From the NCBI RefSeq assembly GCF_016907955.1, contig NZ_JAFBCX010000007.1, positions 124,001-188,000 on the forward strand: 64,000 bases of DNA, written 5' to 3'. This DNA comes from Lentzea nigeriaca. GTDB lineage: Bacteria > Actinomycetota > Actinomycetes > Mycobacteriales > Pseudonocardiaceae. Positions 46,608 through 55,976 of the stretch are shown here, one piece after another (the first letter of the stretch is position 1; every line of letters begins with the position of its first letter). The translations under genes were made by a program, and so were the position numbers. The notes under the pieces were generated by a model. The model had not been told where the DNA came from and did not search any database. It saw only the letters and a list, made by a program, of their open reading frames with translations.

Positions 46608-47732
46608 GTGCCCGTTCCCTCCACCCTCAAAATCGGCCCGTTCGCCGTCGATCCGCCCGTTGTGCTCGCGCCCATGGCCGGCATCACCAACGTGGCGTTC
46701 CGGCAGCTGTGCCGTCGGTACGGGGCCGGGCTGTACGTGTGCGAGATGATCACGGCGCGGGCGCTGGTCGAGCGCGACGCCATGACCATGCACATGATCA
46801 CGTTCGACGAGGACGAGCACCCGCGGTCGATGCAGCTCTACGGCGTCGACCCGCGCAACGTCGGCGAGGCCACGAAGATGATCGTGGACGAGAACCTCGC
46901 CGACCACATGGACATGAACTTCGGCTGCCCGGTGCCCAAGGTGACGCGCAAGGGCGGCGGGGCGGCGTTGCCGTACAAGCGGGAGCTGTTCCGGCAGATC
47001 GTGCGGGCCGCCGTGCGCAACGCGGGGGACATGCCGGTCACCGTGAAGTTCCGCATCGGCATCGACGACGACCACCTGACGTACCTCGACGCGGGACGCA
47101 TCGCGGCGGACGAGGGTGCACAGGCCGTGGCGCTGCACGCGCGCACGGCGTCGCAGCGGTACTCCGGCAAGGCCGACTGGACCGCCATCGCGCGGCTCAA
47201 GGAAGCCGTGACGAGCATTCCGGTGCTGGGCAACGGCGACATCTTCAGTGCGCAGGACGCGCTCGACATGGTGGCGCAGACGGGCTGCGACGGTGTGGTC
47301 GTCGGGCGTGGATGTCTTGGCAGGCCGTGGTTGTTCCGCGACCTGCAGGCGGCCTTCCGGGGCGAGCCGATCCCCGCGGGCCCGAGCCTCGGCGAGGTCG
47401 CCGAGGTCCTGCGCACGCACGCCCAGCTGCTCGCCGCCCACTACGGCGAGGACAAGGGCCTGCGCGACCTGCGCAAGCACATGGCCTGGTACTGGCACGG
47501 CTTCCCGGTCGGCGGCGACACGCGGCGGGCGTTCGCGATGGTGTCGAGCCTGCGGCAGCTCGACGACCTGATCGGGCAGCTCGACCCCACCGTGCCGTTC
47601 CCTGAGCACGCCGAGGGACCGCGTGGCAGGCAGGGGTCCGCGGCCAAGGTCGTGCTGCCGGAGGGGTGGCTCGACGACCCCGAGGACGCGACGGTTCCGG
47701 CCGGCGCGGACGTGATGCACTCCGGTGGCTGA
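46608..47732 (+). CDS. dusB: tRNA-dihydrouridine synthase (DusB-like)
   Basis: 374 residues from GTG 46608. FMN TIM barrel with LAPMAGITNVAFRQLCRRYGAGLYVCEMI, catalytic Cys in MNFGCPVPKVTRKGGGAAL (about residue 106), and GRGCLGRPWLF. Reduces uridine to dihydrouridine in tRNA D-loops. C-terminal tRNA-binding domain is present. The last 8 nt overlap the next gene. Confidence 0.93.
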   Translation: MPVPSTLKIGPFAVDPPVVLAPMAGITNVAFRQLCRRYGAGLYVCEMITARALVERDAMTMHMITFDEDEHPRSMQLYGVDPRNVGEATKMIVDENLADHMDMNFGCPVPKVTRKGGGAALPYKRELFRQIVRAAVRNAGDMPVTVKFRIGIDDDHLTYLDAGRIAADEGAQAVALHARTASQRYSGKADWTAIARLKEAVTSIPVLGNGDIFSAQDALDMVAQTGCDGVVVGRGCLGRPWLFRDLQAAFRGEPIPAGPSLGEVAEVLRTHAQLLAAHYGEDKGLRDLRKHMAWYWHGFPVGGDTRRAFAMVSSLRQLDDLIGQLDPTVPFPEHAEGPRGRQGSAAKVVLPEGWLDDPEDATVPAGADVMHSGG

Positions 47733-48177
47733 ACGCGTCGCGGTTCTCCTCGCCTCGCTCGCGCTGCTCGCGGGCTGCGCCGGCCCGATCGCGGGCACGC
47801 CACGGCCTGTCCAGCTGACCGACGGCAACCGCGCCAAGTTCCGGGAGTTCTACGAGCGCCTCAACAAGGCGGGCGACGAGGGTGCGTCGCAGCAGCAGAA
47901 GTTGTTGAAGGACACCCAACATCCGGACTTCCGGCAGAAAACGTGCGATCTTCGCGGCGCCACGATCAAGGTCGAGCCGACCTGGTCGACGCTTCGCAGC
48001 GACGCCGACTGGGCACCCCCTGGCGAGAAGGCCCATCCGCGAGGGGACGTGTACGTCGTGGCGGTGACCGTCACGCTGCGCCAGGAGGACGCCGTGATCG
48101 GCAGCCAGATCGGATCCCTGCACGTAGTGCTGCTGGACGACGAGGTGTACGGGTTCGCGCCCTGCATCGGTGGCTGA
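47725..48177 (+). CDS. small lipoprotein, unknown function
   Basis: 150 residues from GTG 47725, overlapping dusB. Signal peptide VAVLLASLALLAGC with lipobox LLAGC, then a mature domain of about 130 residues with two cysteines (KTCDLRGATI and FAPCIGG) likely disulfide-linked. No domain recognised. Anchored to the outer face of the cytoplasmic membrane. Confidence 0.8.
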   Translation: MAERVAVLLASLALLAGCAGPIAGTPRPVQLTDGNRAKFREFYERLNKAGDEGASQQQKLLKDTQHPDFRQKTCDLRGATIKVEPTWSTLRSDADWAPPGEKAHPRGDVYVVAVTVTLRQEDAVIGSQIGSLHVVLLDDEVYGFAPCIGG

Positions 48178-48318
48178 GCGGGTTGTTGATCACTTTCGCT
48201 CACTTGATCGGAGCAGTCAACGGTCAACCGGACGGGGGAAATCCCACTCCGACGCGTCCTTCTCGCTCAAGCGCCGCCCCTCGGGAGACGACACCTGCCA
48301 AGTAAGGAGGTGACCGCG

Positions 48319-49173
48319 ATGACCGCGCTGCGACCCGAGATCGCAGAGACCCAGCAGGACGGCGAGGCCCCCGACGCCGATCGGCAGGGGCCCGGACTGG
48401 TCGGGCTGCACGAGTCCATCGCGACGTTGCTCGCCTCCCGTGGCCAGTGGCGCCAGGCGTACCAGCACCTGCGTTCCGCTCTGGACCTCGTCCACGCCGA
48501 CCAGGACGGGCAGCCGCGCGTTCCCGAACAGCTGCGCCGCGAGGTCGACCGGCTGCGCCGGGAGCACGCGGAGGCACGCGAGCAGAGCCTGCGCGACAGC
48601 CTCACCGACTCCTACAACCGCCGCTACCTCGACCAGCGACTGATGGATCTGGTGGCCGAGCACGGCGCGTGCCGGCACGGGCTCGCCATCGCACTCATCG
48701 ACCTCGACTGGTTCAAGCAGGTCAACGACTCGTTCGGGCACCTGCTCGGCGACCGGGTGCTGCAGCGGGTGGTCGAGCTGCTGCAGGACGGTCTCCCCGA
48801 GGACGCCTTCTGCGCCCGCTACGGCGGCGAGGAGTTCGTGCTCGTGCTGCCACGGGTGGACGCCACGACGGCCGTGGAGATCGCCGAGGCGGCCAGGGAA
48901 CGTGTCGAGCGTCACCCGTGGCAGGAGATCGCGGACGGGCTGCGCGTGACGGTCAGCGCCGGCCTGGCGTACGAACCGCCCGCGGACGAGGCTCCCCGAC
49001 GCCCGGCGGTCAGCGCCGAGCAACAGCTCCTGCGCGCCGACAGCCTGCTCTACACGGCCAAGCAGTCGGGTCGCAACGCGGTGGCGTACCGTGCGGATGG
49101 ACGGGTCCGCCTCGCAGGCGCGGCGGCAGGTAGGCGTGCCATCACCGAGACGCGTGTTCTCGGTTACTACTGA
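48319..49173 (+). CDS. GGDEF-domain diguanylate cyclase
   Basis: 284 residues from ATG 48319, with a textbook AAGGAGGTG at 48304-48312. N-terminal helices (about 20-90, TPR/coiled-coil-like, LHESIATLLASRGQWRQAYQHL) precede the GGDEF domain (about 95-260): SLTDSYNRRYLDQRL, ALIDLDWFKQVNDSFGHLLGD and RYGGEEF at about 166-172. The active-site loop GGEEF is intact; the RxxD inhibitory site is absent (LPED at that place). No transmembrane helix, so it is cytosolic. No EAL partner nearby. Confidence 0.9.
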   Translation: MTALRPEIAETQQDGEAPDADRQGPGLVGLHESIATLLASRGQWRQAYQHLRSALDLVHADQDGQPRVPEQLRREVDRLRREHAEAREQSLRDSLTDSYNRRYLDQRLMDLVAEHGACRHGLAIALIDLDWFKQVNDSFGHLLGDRVLQRVVELLQDGLPEDAFCARYGGEEFVLVLPRVDATTAVEIAEAARERVERHPWQEIADGLRVTVSAGLAYEPPADEAPRRPAVSAEQQLLRADSLLYTAKQSGRNAVAYRADGRVRLAGAAAGRRAITETRVLGYY

Positions 49174-49383
49174 GTGAGCTGGCTCACCCGTTCAGGGCAG
49201 ACGGACTGCGCGTAATCGCGTATAGATAGCAGCCGTATCACCCGGAGTGGTCGTCAGAAGTCGGCTACATCCGTAGTATCGCGGGCGCAACTGACACGCC
49301 CGGTGATGCAACCGTTGTATCCCGGTCGTCGTCATCTTGTAATGACGAACCGCTATTAGCTTCTGACCCAGAAGGGAGATTGG

Positions 49384-52362
49384 GTGCCCGACGACCCCCG
49401 ACGTGGCGGCCCCTCTTCCCGCGGTGATCAGGATCCCCAGCACCACGACCAGCCGACCGGCCGTAGACGTCGCTCGATGGAAGGCTCTGGGGGCCTGAGC
49501 GTCTCGGACCTCATCGAGCAGCACAGCAGGACGAATCTCCCCCGACCCGTCCCGCCAGGCTCGCCCGACGCATCCACGACAGGCAGGCGTGCCCTGCCGG
49601 ACCCACCCGCGACGGGCAGACGTGCGCTGCCCGACCCGCCCGTGCAGCAGCCTCAGCAACCGCGGCAGCAGCCGCCGGTCGCTCATCGGCCAGGTGAGCA
49701 GACCGGTACGCGCCCGCGACCGCCGATGGCCGACCAGGCTCCCCCGCAGAACTTCACCGGTGAGCAGACCGGCAGGCGGCATCGTCCGGACGTCCCGGCC
49801 GAGCAGACGGGAACGCGGCCGAGGCCCGGCTTCCCGCCTCCCGGTGAGCAGACCGGAACGCGACCGCGTCCGGACGCGACCGGGATGCAGCGCCGCCCGG
49901 TTCCCGGTGAGCGCCGCCCCGGTGACACCGGTCCGCGCAGGCTCGCGCCCGGCGACGCACCGTCCTCCAACGGCATCCAGCGGCCGCAGCCACCCGGCGA
50001 CGCGACCGCCAACGGCATGCCGCGTCCTCCCGTCGACCCGCGCCGGATGCCACCTGGTGACGCGCCCTCGTCGAACGGCATCCCGCGGCGTCCGGCGCCG
50101 AACGGGGTGCCCGAGGCGAACGGCATGCCCAGCGGCACGATCCGCCGGCCCGACGCCAACGGCGCACCGCCGCGCAGGCTCGCTCCCGGTGACGCGCCGT
50201 CGTCCAACGGGATTCCGCGGGATGCGACGGCCAACGGCATGCTGCGGCCTCCCGCCCCCGGCGAGGCACCGGAACGCAGGCCTATGACCCCGAACGCGGA
50301 CATGACCGGCCGGCACCCGATGCCGTCCCGCGCGGAGTCGAGCGGCCCCCGGCCGATGCCCCCGAGGGCGGAGTCGAGCGGTCCCCGTCCGATGCCCGGC
50401 GGACCGGCGATCTCCAGCCGACTCGGCGGCGGACCCGGCGCACCTGGCGCACCTGCCGGTCCCGCGGCACCCGGTGCTCCCGCACCCGCCGGTCCCGCGG
50501 CAACAGGCGCACCGGCAAAGCCCGAGGAGCCCCCGGCCGACGCGCCCAGCCCCGAGGCCACCCAGATCGCCGCGGCGGTCGGCGTGGCCAAGGTGGAGAA
50601 GCGCGAAGAGATGGACCCGACGTGCCTCACGACCGAGATGGAGGCCATCGGCGAGGACGTGAAGAAGCGTCGCGAGGTCGACCACACCCTCGCGCGGTTC
50701 TCCGCGGTGCACGACGAACTGCTCGAGCAGGAGCGCCAGCGCAAGGAGCGGCGCGCCAAGCTCATGCCGTGGGTCAAGGACGACGACGAACTGGACGAAG
50801 CGACCCAGTTCGCGGATCCGGTCACGCTCGGCGAGAGCGAAGAGGACGACGAGCAGAAGGTCGTCGGTCGCACGCCGCAGCAGCGCAGGCTGATGCGCGC
50901 CGCCAGGATCGGGGCGATCGCCGCGGCGGCGGTGGTGTTCGCGTCGACCGGCGTCGCCTGGACCGCGACGCAGTGGGCCGACTCCAAGATCCAGAAGATC
51001 GACGCGCTCGGCGGCAACTCGCAGGCCGTGCATCAGGCGGAGAAGCAGCTCGGTGACGAGAACTTCCTGCTCGTCGGCTCGGACACCAGGGCGGGCGCCA
51101 AGGCGGGCGACAACGTCGGCACCCAGGCCACCGAGGGCGGCGCGCGCTCGGACGTGATCATGCTCGCGCACATCCCCGCCGACCGGAAGCGCATGGTCGT
51201 CACCTCGCTGCCGCGTGACGTTCGGGTCGACCGGCCCGCATGCCGCCAGTGGAACCCGGACAACGGCCAGTACGGCGGACCTCTTGCTCCCGAGAAAGAG
51301 GTCATGGCGAACTCCATCTACAACGACGGCGGGCCCGAGTGCGTGACCAACATGATGACCCAGCTGTCCGGCCTCAAGATCAACCACTTCGTCAGCATCG
51401 ACTTCGTCGGCTTCCGCGAGATGTCGACCGCGATCGGCGGCGTGCAGATCTGCACGCCTAAGGCGATCAAGGACGACAAGCTCGGGGTGATCCTCGACAA
51501 GCCCGGCAAGTACACGCTCAAGGGCGACCAGGCGCTGCAGTACGTACGCGCCCGCACGGTCGCGGGAGACGTCGGCGGAGACTTCGACCGCATCAAGCGA
51601 CAGCAGGGTTTTCTGTCGGCGATGCTGCGCCAGGCGTTGTCGAACGAGGTGCTGCTGAGCCCCAGCAAGCTCAACAACTTCATCAACGCCCTCACGAAGT
51701 CCACCGTCGGCGACAACATCGACGTGGCGTCCCTGCTGGAGCTCGCGAACTCGTTGCAGAGCCTCGACGCCGGCCGCGTCTCGTTCGTGACGATCCCGCA
51801 CTGGACGGACGAGGGGCCGACGAAGTCCAACGACGACAACATCGAGCGCCTGCGCGACGAGGACGTCAAGAAGCTGTTCCAGACGATCATCGACGGAACG
51901 CCGCTGCCGCAGGAGAAGCCGACCGAGCAGACGCCGGGCGACCCCAACACCCCGGCCAAGCCCGGCTCGGTGATCGACCCCAAGCAGGTCACGATCCAGG
52001 TGCTCAACGGTGACCCGGCCGGCAACCGTGCCGCGAACCTGGCCGCCAACGCGTTGCAGCAGAAGGGCTTCAAGATCTCGAACCGGGGCGAAGCCACGGA
52101 GAAGGGCGCGAAGACCACCATCAAGTTCGCGAAGGGCCGTGAGGACTGGGCTGCGACGCTCAAGGCCGCGGTGCCCAGTGCGGACATGGTGGAGGCACCC
52201 GAGATGGGCGGCGCGGTGGTGCTCACGATCGGCTCCGGCTTCGACGAGCAGATCCAGACACCGCAGCCGGGCACGCAGGCGCAGGGCCAGAACGCGAACC
52301 AGAACCAGACGACCGGGAAGCTGGACGTCGTGAACGCGGCAGAGGACCCCTGCGCGAAGTGA
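49384..52362 (+). CDS. LytR-CpsA-Psr (LCP) ligase with long disordered N-terminus
   Basis: 992 residues from GTG 49384 (AGAAGGGAG upstream). Residues 1-380 are Pro/Arg/Gly-rich with tandem motifs (TGRRALPDPP twice, EQTGTRPRP several times, GDAPSSNGI several times). Residues about 380-505 form charged helices; a transmembrane helix lies at about 509-530; the LCP catalytic domain spans about 555-800 (LLVGSDTRAG, SDVIMLAHIP, SLPRDVRVD, GVQICTP, YVRARTV, DFDRIKRQQ); a LytR_C domain begins near 869. LCP enzymes attach teichoic acid or arabinogalactan to peptidoglycan. The cytoplasmic tail is far longer than in typical LCP proteins. Confidence 0.92.
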   Translation: MPDDPRRGGPSSRGDQDPQHHDQPTGRRRRSMEGSGGLSVSDLIEQHSRTNLPRPVPPGSPDASTTGRRALPDPPATGRRALPDPPVQQPQQPRQQPPVAHRPGEQTGTRPRPPMADQAPPQNFTGEQTGRRHRPDVPAEQTGTRPRPGFPPPGEQTGTRPRPDATGMQRRPVPGERRPGDTGPRRLAPGDAPSSNGIQRPQPPGDATANGMPRPPVDPRRMPPGDAPSSNGIPRRPAPNGVPEANGMPSGTIRRPDANGAPPRRLAPGDAPSSNGIPRDATANGMLRPPAPGEAPERRPMTPNADMTGRHPMPSRAESSGPRPMPPRAESSGPRPMPGGPAISSRLGGGPGAPGAPAGPAAPGAPAPAGPAATGAPAKPEEPPADAPSPEATQIAAAVGVAKVEKREEMDPTCLTTEMEAIGEDVKKRREVDHTLARFSAVHDELLEQERQRKERRAKLMPWVKDDDELDEATQFADPVTLGESEEDDEQKVVGRTPQQRRLMRAARIGAIAAAAVVFASTGVAWTATQWADSKIQKIDALGGNSQAVHQAEKQLGDENFLLVGSDTRAGAKAGDNVGTQATEGGARSDVIMLAHIPADRKRMVVTSLPRDVRVDRPACRQWNPDNGQYGGPLAPEKEVMANSIYNDGGPECVTNMMTQLSGLKINHFVSIDFVGFREMSTAIGGVQICTPKAIKDDKLGVILDKPGKYTLKGDQALQYVRARTVAGDVGGDFDRIKRQQGFLSAMLRQALSNEVLLSPSKLNNFINALTKSTVGDNIDVASLLELANSLQSLDAGRVSFVTIPHWTDEGPTKSNDDNIERLRDEDVKKLFQTIIDGTPLPQEKPTEQTPGDPNTPAKPGSVIDPKQVTIQVLNGDPAGNRAANLAANALQQKGFKISNRGEATEKGAKTTIKFAKGREDWAATLKAAVPSADMVEAPEMGGAVVLTIGSGFDEQIQTPQPGTQAQGQNANQNQTTGKLDVVNAAEDPCAK

Positions 52363-52371
52363 TTCGCCTGG

Positions 52372-52427
52372 GGTTCACCTGCGGTTCATGCTGGAATGTC
52401 GCTGCTGCGATGGTCGGGACGTAGGCT
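52372..52427 (+). promoter_or_regulatory. PHO box and leaderless promoter of phoU
   Basis: Two adjacent 11-bp direct repeats, GGTTCACCTGC (52372-52382) and GGTTCATGCTG (52383-52393), match the actinobacterial PhoP PHO box. A TAGGCT -10 (52422-52427) ends 7 nt before ATG 52435. Indicates PhoP control of phoU. Confidence 0.7.
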
Positions 52428-52434
52428 GAGCGCC

Positions 52435-53100
52435 ATGCGCGAGGCCTACCATGACCAGCTCGAACAGCTCGCCGACCGTCTGGCCGACATGACCGTGATG
52501 GTCGCCGAGGCGATGCAGAACGCGACCGCCGCCCTGCTGCAGGCAGACCTCGGCCTCGCGGAACAGGTCATCAGCGGTGACCAGAAGATCGACGACGTCC
52601 GCTCCAGCATCGAGGAGCAGTCGTACGCGCTGCTCGCGCTGCAGGCGCCGGTCGCGACCGACCTGCGCACCGTGCTCGCGGTCATCCACGCCGCCGAGAG
52701 CGTCGAGCGCATGGGTGACCTCGCCCTGCACGTCGCGAAGGCCGCCAGGCGCCGCCACCCGGCGTCCGCGCTGCCCGAGGACGTGCAGCCGTACTTCGCC
52801 GAGATGGGCCAGATCGCGGTCAAGCTCGCCCGCGAGGCCGCGGAGATCATCCGCAACAAGGACGTCGACCGCGCGCGCGGCCTCGAGGACGAGGACGACG
52901 CGATCGACGACATCCACCGCCACCTGTTCTCGGTGATCATGGACAAGGAGTGGCAGCACGGCGTTGCCGCCGCGGTGGACGTGACGCTGCTCGGCCGCTT
53001 CTACGAGCGCTACGGCGACCACGCCGTGTCGGTCGCCAAGCGCACGGTCTTCGTCGTCACCGGCCGGATGCCCGGCTACGGTGGCGACGAGAACCTTTAA
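52435..53100 (+). CDS. phoU: phosphate signalling protein PhoU
   Basis: 221 residues made of two three-helix PhoU repeats (about 10-100 and 115-210), with family motifs DQKIDDVRSSIEEQSYALLALQAPVATDLR and ERYGDHAVSVAKR. PhoU links the PstSCAB transporter to the PhoR-PhoP two-component system and prevents excess phosphate uptake. The mycobacterial homologue phoY2 lies near glnR, mshD and pstB, as here. Convergent with the gene before pstB. Confidence 0.95.
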   Translation: MREAYHDQLEQLADRLADMTVMVAEAMQNATAALLQADLGLAEQVISGDQKIDDVRSSIEEQSYALLALQAPVATDLRTVLAVIHAAESVERMGDLALHVAKAARRRHPASALPEDVQPYFAEMGQIAVKLAREAAEIIRNKDVDRARGLEDEDDAIDDIHRHLFSVIMDKEWQHGVAAAVDVTLLGRFYERYGDHAVSVAKRTVFVVTGRMPGYGGDENL

Positions 53101-53103
53101 TAC

Positions 53104-54264
53104 TTAACGGAACTGCCCATCGCGTTCTGCCGCGAGCTCCGGATCGGCGTAGGCCTCGGAGAACTCGGCGAGCACGGTGGGCAGTTCTTCGTCCCAGGCC
53201 TCGCGGGCTTCGTCGCGCGGCAGATCCCGTGCGTCGACGGTGAAGTACGCCCACGCGCGCACGATGTCCGGCAGCAGAGCCAGATCCTCGTCCGACACGT
53301 GCAGCCGCGCGGCCACGTTCAGGATCAGCACGGCGGTGAGCGACGCCGGTCCATACACGACCGGGTCGCGGTTCTGGTCCACCGCAGCCGAAGCGACGAT
53401 CCGTGCGAACGTACGAGCCGCATCGACGTCGGCGATCCCGTGATCTGAAGCCAGGAACGCCTCGACGACCTCGTCCGTCCTTTCCGGACTGACGGCGGGA
53501 ATTTCGTGGTCGTCGGGAACCAGCGCGCGCACGCGGGCGTCGGCGAGGGCGATCAGCTGGACCGGGTGCCGGACGTCCTCGGAGCCGATCAGCCCTTCCT
53601 CGGCCTCCTCGTCGGGACCGTCCTCCCAGAACTGCTCGACGTCCGGCCACACCCGGTCGAACGCCTCGGCGGCGCTCAACGGCGTGATCAGGTCGCGGAA
53701 CGCGTCCGGAGTGGAGGCGATCATGTCCTCCAGCAACGCCGTGGTGCCCTCGTCCGGAGTGGTGAACAGCTCGATGGCCGTGGCCCCGAGCACCGGCTGG
53801 CGCATGAACAGCACCGTCTCGCGTGTCGAGGCGCGTTCCTGGGTGATCGCGACGACTTCCACGTCTCCCAACAGGTTCGTGACGAGGAACGCCTCACGGA
53901 ACTCCAGGGAAGCGCCGGCGACGTACCAGGACGGCTCGGCAACACCCCGTGCCGCAACGGTTTCCGCGGCCGCCACGGCAGCAGCGCGGGTCCCCTCGTC
54001 GCCCACGCCGGACAACGCGCGCAACGCGGTGAGCGCCGCAGGGTCGTCCATCGCGGCGAGCGCGTCGATCATCGGCGTGTGGCCGGATCCGGCGAGCCAC
54101 AGCGTGGCGTACAGCTCGCTCGCCCAGGCGTCCGCGAGCAACCAGGACTCCGAACGCAGCGCGGCCGCCGACTCGAGCAGCGCCCCGTACGGGGACTGCT
54201 TCTCGGGCCGGCGGCCTGGTGCCTTGCCTTGCTTCTTCTTGCGAGACTTGCTCTGCGGGCTCAC
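53104..54264 (-). CDS. hypothetical protein (386 aa), actinobacterial
   Basis: 386 residues with a very basic N-terminal tail (SPQSKSRKKKQGKAPGRR) then a mostly helical, acidic body. No transmembrane helix or enzyme motif. No named domain recognised. It sits between phoU and pstB (11 bp downstream of the latter on the same strand), so it may be transcribed from the pst promoter and have some role tied to phosphate, but this is only positional. Confidence 0.75.
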   Translation of the reverse strand: MSPQSKSRKKKQGKAPGRRPEKQSPYGALLESAAALRSESWLLADAWASELYATLWLAGSGHTPMIDALAAMDDPAALTALRALSGVGDEGTRAAAVAAAETVAARGVAEPSWYVAGASLEFREAFLVTNLLGDVEVVAITQERASTRETVLFMRQPVLGATAIELFTTPDEGTTALLEDMIASTPDAFRDLITPLSAAEAFDRVWPDVEQFWEDGPDEEAEEGLIGSEDVRHPVQLIALADARVRALVPDDHEIPAVSPERTDEVVEAFLASDHGIADVDAARTFARIVASAAVDQNRDPVVYGPASLTAVLILNVAARLHVSDEDLALLPDIVRAWAYFTVDARDLPRDEAREAWDEELPTVLAEFSEAYADPELAAERDGQFR

Positions 54265-54274
54265 CCGCGAAAAT

Positions 54275-55051
54275 CTAGCCGAAACGGCCGGAGATGTAGT
54301 CCTCGGTCGCCTTCTGGCCCGGGTTGGAGAAGATCTTCTCGGTGTCGTCGGCCTCGATCAGCTGACCGGGCTGGCCGACACCCAGCAGGTTGAAGAACGC
54401 GGTCTGGTCGGACACACGCGCCGCCTGCTGCATGTTGTGCGTCACGATGACGATCGTGTAGTCCTTCTTCAGCTCCGTGATCAGGTCCTCGATCGCCAGC
54501 GTGGAGATCGGGTCCAGGGCGGAGCAGGGCTCGTCCATCAGCAGGACGTCCGGCTGCACCGCGATGGCGCGGGCGATGCACAGACGCTGCTGCTGACCAC
54601 CGGAGAGGCTGCCGCCCGGCCTGTCGAGGCGGTCCTTGACCTCGTTCCAGAGGTTGGCGCCGCGCAGGGAGCGCTCGGCGACCTCGTCGAGCTCCCTCTT
54701 GTTCTTCACGCCCGCGAGCTTCAGGCCAGCCACCACGTTGTCGCGAATGGACATCGTGGGGAACGGGTTGGGCCGCTGGAACACCATGCCGATGGTGCGG
54801 CGCACCTCGACGGGGTCCACAGTGGACGCGTAGATGTCCTCGCCGTCGAGCAGCACCTTGCCCTCGACGCGTGCGCCGGGCGCGACCTCGTGCATGCGGT
54901 TCAGCGACCGCAGCACGGTGGACTTGCCGCAACCGGAGGGACCGATGAAGGCGGTCACGTTGCGCGGCGGCACCGCGAGCGAGACGTTCTCGACGGCGTG
55001 GAACTTGCCGTAGAAGAGGTTCAGGTCCTTGATGTCGAGTCGCTTGGCCAT
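54275..55051 (-). CDS. pstB: phosphate ABC transporter ATP-binding protein PstB
   Basis: 258 residues. Walker A GPSGCGKST (about 34-42), Q-loop VFQRPNPFPTMSI, signature LSGGQQQRLCIARA, Walker B VLLMDEPCSALDP and switch His in VTHNMQQA. The QRPNPFP wording is specific to PstB. Last core gene of the pstSCAB operon, 10 bp after pstA. Confidence 0.97.
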   Translation of the reverse strand: MAKRLDIKDLNLFYGKFHAVENVSLAVPPRNVTAFIGPSGCGKSTVLRSLNRMHEVAPGARVEGKVLLDGEDIYASTVDPVEVRRTIGMVFQRPNPFPTMSIRDNVVAGLKLAGVKNKRELDEVAERSLRGANLWNEVKDRLDRPGGSLSGGQQQRLCIARAIAVQPDVLLMDEPCSALDPISTLAIEDLITELKKDYTIVIVTHNMQQAARVSDQTAFFNLLGVGQPGQLIEADDTEKIFSNPGQKATEDYISGRFG

Positions 55052-55061
55052 GTCCGCCCGC

Positions 55062-55976
55062 TCACTTCGTCTTCGGCGCCAGCGCCCGCGAGATCACGGT
55101 GGCCAGCAGGTTGAACAGGGTGATGATCAGCACGAGCGTGATCGCCGCGCCCCACAGGCGCTCGAAACCGGCCTGCGTCGGGTTGTTGCGCTCGTTCACC
55201 ATCATCAACGGCAGCGAGGCCATCGGGCCGTCGAAGAGGTTGTAGTTGATGAACGGCGCGTAGGCCGCGAGCACCAGCACCGGCGCGGTCTCACCCATGA
55301 CGCGGGCGAGAGCGAGCATGACGCCGGTGAGGATGCCGGAGAGGGCCGTCGGGATGACGATCTTGACGATCGTCTTCCACTTGGGGATGCCCAGCGCGTA
55401 GGAGGCCTCGCGCAGCTCGTCCGGGACGATCTTGAGCATCTCCTCGGTCGTGCGCACCACGACCGGGACCATCAGCAGCACCAACGCGATCGACACGGCG
55501 AACGCGCTGCGGCCCATGCCCGCGTAGGTGATCCACACCGTGTAGACGAACAGCGCCGCGACGATCGAGGGGACACCGGTGAGGATGTCGACCATGAACG
55601 TCGTGGCCTTCGCGAGCTTCGAGCGGCCGCCGTACTCGACGAGGTAGATCGCGATCATGATGCCGATCGGCACGGAGATGATGCCGCACACCAGGCCCTG
55701 CACCAGGGTGCCGTAGATCGCGTGGTACGCGCCGCCGCCCTGCTGACGGGCCAGCAGACCGGACAACGACTTCTGCCACCAGTCACCGTCGAGGATGACC
55801 GGGAAACCGCGCTGGACCACGGTGTAGAGCACCCACACCAGCGGGATGATCGCGATCAGGAAGGCACCCCACACGAGCGTGGTGGCGAAGCCGTTCCTGA
55901 TCCGGCGGGAGAGGCTGACCGCCTGGAACGTCGGTGGCGTCGCGAGGCGCGTGGGGTCCGCGAGGTTCGTGCTCAC
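55062..55976 (-). CDS. pstA: phosphate ABC transporter permease PstA
   Basis: 304 residues from GTG 55976, overlapping the pstC stop by 4 nt (GTGA). Six transmembrane helices and the inner-membrane component signature near EASYALGIPKWKTIVKIVIPTALSG. Forms the channel with PstC. Confidence 0.95.
   Translation of the reverse strand: MSTNLADPTRLATPPTFQAVSLSRRIRNGFATTLVWGAFLIAIIPLVWVLYTVVQRGFPVILDGDWWQKSLSGLLARQQGGGAYHAIYGTLVQGLVCGIISVPIGIMIAIYLVEYGGRSKLAKATTFMVDILTGVPSIVAALFVYTVWITYAGMGRSAFAVSIALVLLMVPVVVRTTEEMLKIVPDELREASYALGIPKWKTIVKIVIPTALSGILTGVMLALARVMGETAPVLVLAAYAPFINYNLFDGPMASLPLMMVNERNNPTQAGFERLWGAAITLVLIITLFNLLATVISRALAPKTK

Noticed and set aside
49560..50420. Tandem repeats considered as a CRISPR-like array
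   Set aside because: Repeats are degenerate, in frame and coding for Pro/Arg-rich motifs; spacer lengths vary. No cas genes in the window.
49192..51801. 869-residue minus-strand frame opposite the LCP gene
   Set aside because: Arg/Gly-rich shadow; the plus strand has ribosome site, transmembrane helix and LCP motifs.
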